7,560 nucleotides of DNA, taken from the NCBI GenBank assembly GCA_025056515.1, contig JANWWB010000390.1, positions 1 through 7,560 on the forward strand, given 5' to 3'. Each line of letters begins with the position of its first letter. Within the stretch, counting starts at the first letter, position 1. This document shows, in pieces, positions 1 through 6,399 of the stretch. Made by a program: the position numbers and the translations under genes. Under the pieces are notes generated by a model. The model was not told where the DNA came from. It worked only from the letters and a program-made list of their open reading frames with translations, and did not search any database. The stretch is from Anaerolineales bacterium (GTDB lineage Bacteria > Chloroflexota > Anaerolineae > Anaerolineales > Villigracilaceae).

Positions 1-47
1 CTTCAAGATAATAAGATCGCCCAAAACAAAATCGTCTTGAGCACAGG

Positions 48-1388
48 TCAGCCAAGGCTGGTTCGTTGCTCTGTTGGATTCAAACCGCTAAAACGGACGT
101 TGATAATCTTCTTGAGGACATCAAACCAAAACGAAGCGCCCTGACTTGAAGCAAAAGCGGTGATCAGAATACCTAGGAATTTGCTTATCCAGGCAGCAGT
201 GTTGGTTAGAGGAGGGGTGTTAATCAGTGGATAACACCGGTTGAACACCCAAAGACCATAGATCTGCCCCTCTTCAAAAGGAGTGAGGGTACATTGTTCG
301 GCAGGGATATTCGTCAACGAAGAAGAGAACTCAGAAGCGCCAAGACCAGCAATCCAACCGATTGGGAAAGTAAAATGACCAATTTCCTGGCTAGCAAAAA
401 GCAAAGAAAGGGGATCATCTGCGATCTCTAAGCCGGGAAAGAAGTGGTTAACTTGCTCTAGGATCGCCTGGGTTAATTCCGGCTGATTCCAAAGCCTGAA
501 AGCAATGTGAATAGAGTCGACATTAAAGAGCAAAGACAGCAGAAAACTTATCAGAAACGTTGAGACCAACACACGCCGTTTGTACCAGCCGGTCAATCGA
601 GCCATGGTATTTTCGAACCATTCCTCAAGATTGGCGCGTATGTGGCTCAGTTCGTCTTGTTTGTTCCACACACTTTGAGAGACTGTAAACAACAACGCAT
701 GCAAGACTTGCTTGAGCTGAGGGTGCGTGATGCTCAGAGCAAGAATGCCAGCACGAATTTGATTAAGCAAGGGCGAGGGAGAGTCTTCAGTCTGATAAAC
801 CAACTTGGTCAGAGCTTCATTGACTTCTTTCTTTTGCTTATTGACCGTGTCGAACATCTCCTCGATAGCTTCTCTCAAATGGGGATATTCGGCCTGGAGT
901 TCCAGTAAATCGGCTTTGACATTGTCAAGGAGAGAAGCAATTTCCTGCTCACCGGTCTCAAGAACAAGAGCCTTACGAACCATGCCCATCAGTAAGGCTA
1001 ATCGTCCCTGTAAAGCTGCGCGTTCTGATTTCGGGAGTATTTCAATCTCGGCAGATAATCGATAGAGCTGCTCTTGCCACAGTGACGCCTCTGTGCCGGT
1101 AGTCGCTAGGATATCCATAAGAGCTTGGGAGAACTGAGAAGCAGCAATATACGATGGCTTATCGGTGCTATCTTTTCCCGTAAAAAGGCTACGAATTAAG
1201 GGGTGATTGTAAAATTGGTCTACTAAGACCGAGCTGCCAAGCATTTTGCGCAGGGTCTTTTCCAGCATGCGTGCACGCCATCGAAAGCGACTTGCCAGCC
1301 ATTCCTGCAAATTCATTGCAGTCAGGCTCATAAGAATCCAAGTGATAATCAGCCCTAGAAGCATATTGAAAAACAGTTCAATGACCAT
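48..1388 (-). CDS. three-helix membrane protein of an uncharacterised bacterial family
   Basis: A 446-residue integral membrane protein, likely the membrane anchor of the cluster. Helices are predicted at about 2-24, 272-289 and 397-416. The Arg/Lys-rich segments after helix 1 (RFRWRARMLEK) and before helix 2 (WYKRR) place residues about 25-270 in the cytoplasm, where they are mostly helical. The stretch between helices 2 and 3 would then be extracytoplasmic, and the C terminus cytoplasmic. Motifs I recall from a widespread unnamed family are NHPLI (61-65), PSYI (78-81), EEWFENTMARLTGWYKRR (255-272), NVDSIHIA (289-296), PIGW (342-345) and GASFWFDVLKKIINVR (417-432). The only cysteines, Cys366 and Cys385, are both in the predicted outer loop. 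I chose the ATG at 1388, with AGGGG 6 nt upstream. A TTG at 1499 would add 37 residues lying wholly within the TPR gene. The 11-bp overlap with that gene suggests coupled translation. No catalytic motif is seen and the function is unknown. Confidence 0.87.
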   Translation of the reverse strand: MVIELFFNMLLGLIITWILMSLTAMNLQEWLASRFRWRARMLEKTLRKMLGSSVLVDQFYNHPLIRSLFTGKDSTDKPSYIAASQFSQALMDILATTGTEASLWQEQLYRLSAEIEILPKSERAALQGRLALLMGMVRKALVLETGEQEIASLLDNVKADLLELQAEYPHLREAIEEMFDTVNKQKKEVNEALTKLVYQTEDSPSPLLNQIRAGILALSITHPQLKQVLHALLFTVSQSVWNKQDELSHIRANLEEWFENTMARLTGWYKRRVLVSTFLISFLLSLLFNVDSIHIAFRLWNQPELTQAILEQVNHFFPGLEIADDPLSLLFASQEIGHFTFPIGWIAGLGASEFSSSLTNIPAEQCTLTPFEEGQIYGLWVFNRCYPLINTPPLTNTAAWISKFLGILITAFASSQGASFWFDVLKKIINVRFSGLNPTEQRTSLG

Positions 1389-2706
1389 AGGTATCCCCTG
1401 CAAGAGCGTTGTTGAAGAAAGAAAGTGTTGGATTTGCGCTTCCTTGCACATTGGAAGCAAAGTAATTCTTGGTTTGTACGTTGGAGGATCGTTGTTCAAA
1501 GCGGTGAAGCAGTTGTTGATAACGCTGATCAGAGCGAAGCGATGCTAAATCTGGGTCCACCTGGACCCAGCGGACAGTGGTTTCACCGGCTTCGAGAGCT
1601 TGCTTCAGGTACTCAAGTGCTGTATCTCGCTCTTCACAAATGGCATAGAAACAGGCTCGGTTGTAAGCGCTTTCCAAGTGGATCTTCTTCATTGCAGCTG
1701 CGATATGGAAATTGGCTCTGGCTTCCATGCCTTTGCGACGGTAGATCCCTGCTAGCGCACTATGCGCAAGAGTGTGATCGGGTCTGAGCGAAAGGACTTG
1801 TTCAAAAGCCAAGCGAGCATCTTCAGGCTGTTGTTCAATCGAATATAGCAATCCTAGGTAATACCAATAGCTCTCATTTTTGGAATCCCACTTCAAGGCC
1901 TCATGATAGGCCCATAGTGCATCCTGATACCTCTCAATCGACTTGTACAGTTTCCCAAGCGTATCCCAAGCGGAATGGTTAGAAGGTTGAGCTGTCGTAA
2001 TCCTCTCATATGTTCTTATCCTGGCCAGAATTTCCTCGAGGGCAGGACGTTCATGTATGACAAACACGCTTTTGTTCTCCTTCTCCGTTTCCACGCTCAC
2101 TGAGATTTCGCCGGCTTGTTTTGCTGCTTGATGGGGAGCCGTATCGCAGAGCTTCGAATCTCCTGTGTTGTCCTGACCGCTCGTGAGAGATGGTGGCATC
2201 GGGTTGGCATCTGCGAAATCGGGGGTCACCTTGGAGGTAGACACTGATGGCCAGGTAGAAGCCCCCCCTGAGAACGATACCGGCGCTTCATCATTAGAAG
2301 TTGCTCCGGTGCTCTTCCGCATGTCTTCATTCTTTGGGTTGGGAAGCGATGTCAAGGAATCGGTTTGGGTCGACAATCCACCTAGTTGCATTTCGTATTG
2401 ATCTGCTTTTTGAAAACACAAGAAGGCGTTGTCCAGGTCTTTGAGAGCTCGATACGTATTCCCAATCCGATTCCATACATAGGCCTGCTCAGAGGGCAAT
2501 TTCAGGAAAGGGAGACTTTTTTTGTAAATCGCCAAGGCATGACCGAACTCTCGTTTGCTAAAGTAAACATCGGCCAGATTGCAATAGAACATAGGCACTT
2601 CTGGCGCCAATTCAATGGCTTTGAGAAAAAAACGGAGCGCCTCGTCTGGCAGGCCCAGTCTTTGATACAAAAGCCCGATTTCGTTCCAGAGATAGGCCTC
2701 ATTCAT
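1378..2706 (-). CDS. two-block TPR protein with Ser/Thr/Pro-rich linker
   Basis: A 442-residue soluble protein with no enzymatic domain visible, probably an adaptor that binds other members of the cluster. Residues 3-107 are three TPRs starting YLWNEIG (5-11), closely parallel to the last three TPRs of the preceding gene. Residues about 108-220 are a low-complexity, probably disordered linker rich in Ser, Thr, Pro, Asn and Gly. Residues about 222-375 form a second TPR block of four to five repeats, including WDTLGKLYKSIERYQDAL (247-264) and WYYLGLLYSIEQQPEDA (281-297). It ends with a recognisable TPR cap: YNRACFYA (348-355), then DPDLASLRSD (384-393) before RYQQLL. A polar tail of about 37 residues follows. 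I chose the ATG at 2706 because AAGGGTGAG lies 7 nt upstream; the in-frame GTG at 2718 sits inside that Shine-Dalgarno sequence. The stop overlaps the membrane gene by 11 bp. The exact partner and role are unknown. Confidence 0.87.
   Translation of the reverse strand: MNEAYLWNEIGLLYQRLGLPDEALRFFLKAIELAPEVPMFYCNLADVYFSKREFGHALAIYKKSLPFLKLPSEQAYVWNRIGNTYRALKDLDNAFLCFQKADQYEMQLGGLSTQTDSLTSLPNPKNEDMRKSTGATSNDEAPVSFSGGASTWPSVSTSKVTPDFADANPMPPSLTSGQDNTGDSKLCDTAPHQAAKQAGEISVSVETEKENKSVFVIHERPALEEILARIRTYERITTAQPSNHSAWDTLGKLYKSIERYQDALWAYHEALKWDSKNESYWYYLGLLYSIEQQPEDARLAFEQVLSLRPDHTLAHSALAGIYRRKGMEARANFHIAAAMKKIHLESAYNRACFYAICEERDTALEYLKQALEAGETTVRWVQVDPDLASLRSDQRYQQLLHRFEQRSSNVQTKNYFASNVQGSANPTLSFFNNALAGDTYGH
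1395..1399 (-). promoter_or_regulatory. ribosome binding site of the membrane protein gene
   Basis: AGGGG on the minus strand, 6 nt before the ATG at 1388 and inside the last codons of the second TPR gene. It supports the short start over the TTG at 1499. Confidence 0.55.
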
Positions 2707-2713
2707 CGTACTG

Positions 2714-2722
2714 CTCACCCTT
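2714..2722 (-). promoter_or_regulatory. ribosome binding site of the second TPR gene
   Basis: AAGGGTGAG on the minus strand, 7 nt before the ATG at 2706 and within the 18-bp gap after the large TPR gene. It contains the competing GTG at 2718, so the ATG is the better start. Confidence 0.6.
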
Positions 2723-2724
2723 GG

Positions 2725-5121
2725 TTATCCGATTGGATTAGTTAGGAGGGAACGTCGAGCACGCTCAAGTAGGGTATCGCGTTGGGACGATAGAGCTTGT
2801 GCTTCCTGATACGCATGCAAAGCATTTTGTTGATCGTTCAAGCGACGATAGACATCTCCCAAGCGTGCCAGAGCAATCGCCCTATCTTCAGAATCTGAAA
2901 GAAAATCCAGTCCCTTCTTGTAAAGATGAGCCGCAAGACTATAATTTCCCTGCCTAAAATAAGCTAAGCCGAGATTGACATAAGCCTTGCCGTATTTTGG
3001 ATTGAGAGCAATTGCTTGCTTGTATGCAGCAATGGCTTTTTGAAACTCATTGGCTGTAAGATATTGATTGCCTCGCTCATTCCACTCCTCAGCAAGGTTG
3101 AGACGGGAGCTGAAAGGCACTCCGGTTGCACTCTGCGTCCTCAAGGAAGGCATGGAGGTGAACTGGGATGGCACGTCTTCTCCGGTCTTCCCTTCTTCAC
3201 TCTTAGGCGTAGCAGGAATCTCAGCCTCTTCAAGAGGGGTGAAGGTCTTCAGTTCATCGCTCTCTTCTACGGCTTCATGCAAAGGAACTTGCGATTCTGC
3301 GCCTGCATGCTGCTTTCCAAGGAAGTAATACGCTAGAGAAATGTTCTTAATGTAAGGCCAGCTGGTCTCAGGACTGGTCTCAATGGCCTTGGTAAACGCA
3401 TAAATGGCCTTCTGGTATTGACCAGCTTTCATAAAAGAATTTCCCAACTCATTCCACTCCTGGGCACTTCGATTTTCAAAGACATGGGTTGGTTCTAACA
3501 TAGTTTTTGTATCTCCTTCCTTTTCAGGAATGACGTGAGAATCTCGTTCTGCGCCGGCAAGGACATCTCCGCTCAGTTTGGCCGCTTGCTGACGGGCTCG
3601 AACCGCCAGATGATTGTTTTCCAAGAGGAGCTGCGTCTGAGCAAGATATTCCCAAAGGGTAGCCTTAGCTTTGTTGTCCTCACAGAGAGCAATCGCTTGC
3701 TCGAACAAATAGGAGGCGCGGTGATAATTACCGCGTTCAAATTCAGCGATGGCCAAATCTCGATAGGCTTCCCAAGATTCTGGATCGAGCTGCAATCGCT
3801 GCTCCAAGGCATCAACAGCGTGCGGGTAATCCTTCTGCGCTAGGTACAACTTGCCTAGTCGTTCCCATGCTTCACGAGACTTCTGGTCCATGTTCACCGC
3901 CTTTCGATAGATTTGAAGAGCATCTTGAGGCTTTCCCTGCAAAGTGTAAATCTCTGCTAGACCGAGCCATCCTTGAACCTGGTTAGGATTCACGTCAATC
4001 GATGCTTGGAAGTACTTACGGGCATTCTCGGTATCACCCCGCTCCAGTCGTTCTTTGCCTTTGCTAACCAATGCCTGGCAGATTGTAGGATTCAACTGTA
4101 TAGCCTTCTCAAGGGCAGCTCGAGATTCAGCTTGTAGTCCGGTCAAGAGATAGGCTTCGCCTAAGCCGAACCAAACTTGCGGATCGTCCTGGGCGATTCG
4201 CAAGGCTGTCTGCAAAGAGTCAATCGCTTCTTGGTAGTGGTGTTGTTGGATTTGCAACTCGCCCAGATTCTTCCAAAGCCGGGCTGGCTTGGCGGAAAGG
4301 GAAATGGCGCGCTTGTACAATTCGATGGCTTTTTCCATCTCCCCCGAGCTATACTCCACCATGGCAAGATATTTCAGGCAATAACTTTGTTGGTCAAGAT
4401 GATTCACCATCTGCGAAATCTCAAGCGCCGTTTTCAGGAACTTGCGAGCCTCTTGAAAGTCACCTCGCTTCAAGCAAAAAAGTCCTAGGACAATCAAAGT
4501 CAAGGTATGCGAAGGTGATTGCATGAGGTCGCTGAGCAAAGCACGAACTTCTTCATCCCAATTCTCAAGAGGACCTTGATACTCACAAGCATTGCCCTGA
4601 CAGTGGAGAACTTCCTCCAACGTCTCCAGGACCAGTCTGAGAGGTTGGGTATCTTCGGTAAAATCCACCACGCGATGGCGCAGGTACCAGCTCTCTGTTG
4701 CGTTGAGCACGAAGTTGCGCACCTCACGCTCGCACAACCAGAAGATGGCGTGAAGGGAGTTATCAATAAAATATTCGCGATACCGGTCAATTTGGGCAAA
4801 AGCCGCCCGGTAATCGCTCTCCTCTTGTTCGCACGATCGGCTCGCTACAAAAATCACAACATTGCTCATGAATCGCAAGCCGGACAATTCATCCTCTGGA
4901 AAAGCACCGCCTTTCCTGTGAATCAGATAGACCGTCTTACCAATTTGCCGGAGACGCCTGGTAAGACTTTCCATCAAACGGTCGCGAACATGCTCAGAAC
5001 GGCAAATCGCAAATAGGATGGACGGACGTTTCCAGCGAATGGCCAGTTCCAATTCTCGATAGAGGATCTCTAGGCGCTCTTCTTGCAAGGTGTTGTCAGA
5101 GGAAATCTCATGACTGTTCAT
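2725..5121 (-). CDS. TPR protein with N-terminal P-loop-like domain lacking Walker A
   Basis: A 798-residue protein predicted to be cytoplasmic. Residues about 15-175 form an alpha/beta domain with five likely strands: ILFAIC (35-40), TVYLIH (63-68), NVVIFVA (87-93), HAIFWLC (124-130) and HRVVDF (149-154). The order resembles a RecA-like P-loop fold. The loop after strand 1 (RSEHVRDRLMES) has no GxxxxGK[ST], and the strand at 87-93 has no Walker B acid, so nucleotide hydrolysis is unlikely. Residues about 206-516 hold some nine consecutive TPRs. A Glu-rich linker follows, then a short TPR segment starting EWNELGN (555), a second disordered linker (about 604-676) and a terminal three-TPR module starting EEWNERGN (678). 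TPRs normally bind partner proteins, so a scaffold or sensor role is inferred. I chose the ATG at 5121 because GAGGA lies 9 nt upstream; the TTG at 5127 would leave only 3 nt. The gene overlaps the ATPase gene by 14 bp, and its stop is 18 bp before the next start. Confidence 0.88.
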   Translation of the reverse strand: MNSHEISSDNTLQEERLEILYRELELAIRWKRPSILFAICRSEHVRDRLMESLTRRLRQIGKTVYLIHRKGGAFPEDELSGLRFMSNVVIFVASRSCEQEESDYRAAFAQIDRYREYFIDNSLHAIFWLCEREVRNFVLNATESWYLRHRVVDFTEDTQPLRLVLETLEEVLHCQGNACEYQGPLENWDEEVRALLSDLMQSPSHTLTLIVLGLFCLKRGDFQEARKFLKTALEISQMVNHLDQQSYCLKYLAMVEYSSGEMEKAIELYKRAISLSAKPARLWKNLGELQIQQHHYQEAIDSLQTALRIAQDDPQVWFGLGEAYLLTGLQAESRAALEKAIQLNPTICQALVSKGKERLERGDTENARKYFQASIDVNPNQVQGWLGLAEIYTLQGKPQDALQIYRKAVNMDQKSREAWERLGKLYLAQKDYPHAVDALEQRLQLDPESWEAYRDLAIAEFERGNYHRASYLFEQAIALCEDNKAKATLWEYLAQTQLLLENNHLAVRARQQAAKLSGDVLAGAERDSHVIPEKEGDTKTMLEPTHVFENRSAQEWNELGNSFMKAGQYQKAIYAFTKAIETSPETSWPYIKNISLAYYFLGKQHAGAESQVPLHEAVEESDELKTFTPLEEAEIPATPKSEEGKTGEDVPSQFTSMPSLRTQSATGVPFSSRLNLAEEWNERGNQYLTANEFQKAIAAYKQAIALNPKYGKAYVNLGLAYFRQGNYSLAAHLYKKGLDFLSDSEDRAIALARLGDVYRRLNDQQNALHAYQEAQALSSQRDTLLERARRSLLTNPIG

Positions 5122-6373
5122 GGACAAGTTTCCTCAGAACAGGGTGAATATCACACCAGTTTTCTTTATCGTGATACTCAAGAATCGCCAGAAGTTGTAG
5201 CAAGGGTCGAAGGCGGTCATGGTATTCCAAGCGATTGTGTTCGGAGACTTTGCGAAGATAAGCAATGTCATTGTTGTCCAGAATGCGGCGATATTCATTC
5301 CTGATTTCGTTAGCGGCAGATTCGACATCCTGCGGTTCAATCTGCGATCCTTTTCGCCGCCTAGCGTATCCTAAAGCCGAGCGGATCAAGCGTGCCATTT
5401 CGCGGAATACGCCTCCGCTATAGGTGATTGCATCTTCGAGAGCCTGGGCATCAATGAGCGAAGCATCCATGCGCAGATAAGTAAAACGTCGCATGGTCTC
5501 GTACCCTTCGGTCAGATGGCGTTCCGGCTCTTTGAAAGGGTGCAAGGTCACATTCGGCAGGAAAAACGCATGATCGCGAATGGCATTGAACTCTTTGCTG
5601 TAGAAGAGGGCTGTTGACACCGTGTAAATGATGGCGCACTCGGGTTGAGCCATGATCTCACGCCTATCGTGAAAGATCGACAGGGCCTGCTCAAAAGACG
5701 GTTTATCCATATCGTCTATCAATAACAGCGGCATACGCTTTTCTCGTTTCTGAATGGCGCGGGAGATGGCATTAATGACGTCAATCAGGCCCGATAAGTC
5801 CTTTTCAAACACCTGGCGCAGTTCAACGCGCATACGCGGTTCTAGCTTCATCTTCAGCCCAGCGTTAATGAAGAAAGCATCAATCGAAGAACCGAGTTCA
5901 TATGAAGAGGCGCCGTTTAAGACAGTACGAATTTCCTGTTCCACCTTGCCTTTCCACTTGCTTAGCTCCTGTTGAAGATGAGAGGGGATTTCCCCACCCA
6001 TCTCGGTATAGGCGCGATACATTCGGCTTCCAATGGCCAAGAGCACATCCCGAAAGTCCAAATCGACAATATCTGTTTCTTCTCGGATGCTGAAATGGAT
6101 CGGCCAGTACTTCCGATACACTTCACGGTGAGAGAGGAGGTGAAGCATCTCAGTCGTCTTTCCACAGCCGCGATGACCTGAGAAATAGAGTTTCGGCGGC
6201 CTATAAAACGGGGCCAAAACGGCGTCCAGTAAGATTCGAGCAGGATTTCCCGGCCGGTTTACATAAAAAGGATTGGGTTGACCGTTCTTGCCCGGGGGAA
6301 GTGGCAAGTCTAGTTCAAAATTCAGCCATGCGTGGTCAAAATCTCGAGCGGTGAGATATTCATAGACGGCCAT
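5108..6373 (-). CDS. P-loop ATPase, AAA/ORC/STAND-like
   Basis: A 421-residue soluble ATPase, probably the energy-using or switch component of the cluster. Walker A is GHRGCGKTT (residues 66-74). Walker B is PLLLIDDMDK (215-224), preceded by a hydrophobic strand. A sensor-1-like strand IIYTVST lies at 248-254, and YSGGVFREMARLIRSA (318-333) resembles the sensor-2 helix of ORC/STAND-type ATPases. The C-terminal 80 or so residues are helical and could hold a winged helix, including LLQLLAILEYHD (391-402). About 140 residues separate Walker A from Walker B, more than in a minimal AAA core, and this stretch is mostly helical. No membrane segment or effector domain is visible. I chose the ATG at 6373 because AGGG lies 5 nt upstream and an in-frame GTG at 6427 would run back into the lysozyme gene. 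The 3' end overlaps the next gene by 14 bp. I recall similar ATP-binding proteins as widespread but uncharacterised in bacteria. Specific function is unknown. Confidence 0.87.
   Translation of the reverse strand: MAVYEYLTARDFDHAWLNFELDLPLPPGKNGQPNPFYVNRPGNPARILLDAVLAPFYRPPKLYFSGHRGCGKTTEMLHLLSHREVYRKYWPIHFSIREETDIVDLDFRDVLLAIGSRMYRAYTEMGGEIPSHLQQELSKWKGKVEQEIRTVLNGASSYELGSSIDAFFINAGLKMKLEPRMRVELRQVFEKDLSGLIDVINAISRAIQKREKRMPLLLIDDMDKPSFEQALSIFHDRREIMAQPECAIIYTVSTALFYSKEFNAIRDHAFFLPNVTLHPFKEPERHLTEGYETMRRFTYLRMDASLIDAQALEDAITYSGGVFREMARLIRSALGYARRRKGSQIEPQDVESAANEIRNEYRRILDNNDIAYLRKVSEHNRLEYHDRLRPLLQLLAILEYHDKENWCDIHPVLRKLVHEQS
5131..5135 (-). promoter_or_regulatory. ribosome binding site of the large TPR gene
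   Basis: GAGGA on the minus strand, 9 nt before the ATG at 5121 and inside the end of the ATPase gene. It decides the start in favour of ATG over TTG at 5127, which would sit only 3 nt away. Its position is consistent with translational coupling to the ATPase. Confidence 0.65.
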
Positions 6374-6376
6374 AAA

Positions 6377-6383
6377 CACCCTG
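6377..6383 (-). promoter_or_regulatory. ribosome binding site of the ATPase gene
   Basis: CAGGGTG read on the minus strand, with the AGGG core 5 nt before the ATG at 6373. It lies in the 26-bp gap after the lysozyme stop and supports the ATG over the upstream GTG at 6427. It is a weak match to the consensus. Confidence 0.5.
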
Positions 6384-6399
6384 ATAGGAAAAGCAAAGT

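Noticed and set aside
1..47. Possible terminator hairpin after the last gene (TCAAGA and TCTTGA arms)
   Set aside because: There are only six paired bases around a loop of over 20 nt, with no U-tract, which is not enough to call a terminator.
1..87. A minus-strand frame running to the window edge that reads like protein (includes DDFVLGDLIILK)
   Set aside because: It overlaps the end of the membrane gene in another frame, has no ATG and no ribosome site, and is too short to judge. It could be chance, or the edge of a downstream gene that begins outside.
1389..1499. N-terminal extension of the membrane protein from a TTG at 1499
   Set aside because: The 37 extra residues lie entirely within the preceding TPR gene and precede a clean membrane helix start. 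The ATG at 1388 has a good ribosome site.
642..1787. Several plus-strand open frames of 86-120 codons
   Set aside because: All are antisense to the membrane protein and second TPR genes, overlap one another in different frames, and have no protein-like domain content.
2208..4420. Shared 13-mer catctgcgaaatc at 2208-2220 and 4408-4420
   Set aside because: A single short match inside two coding regions with no flanking similarity; best explained by chance.
4519..5016. Open frame of 165 codons on the plus strand
   Set aside because: It lies antisense to the conserved N-terminal domain and first TPRs of the large TPR gene, shows no recognisable motif and no upstream ribosome site, and fits a shadow frame.
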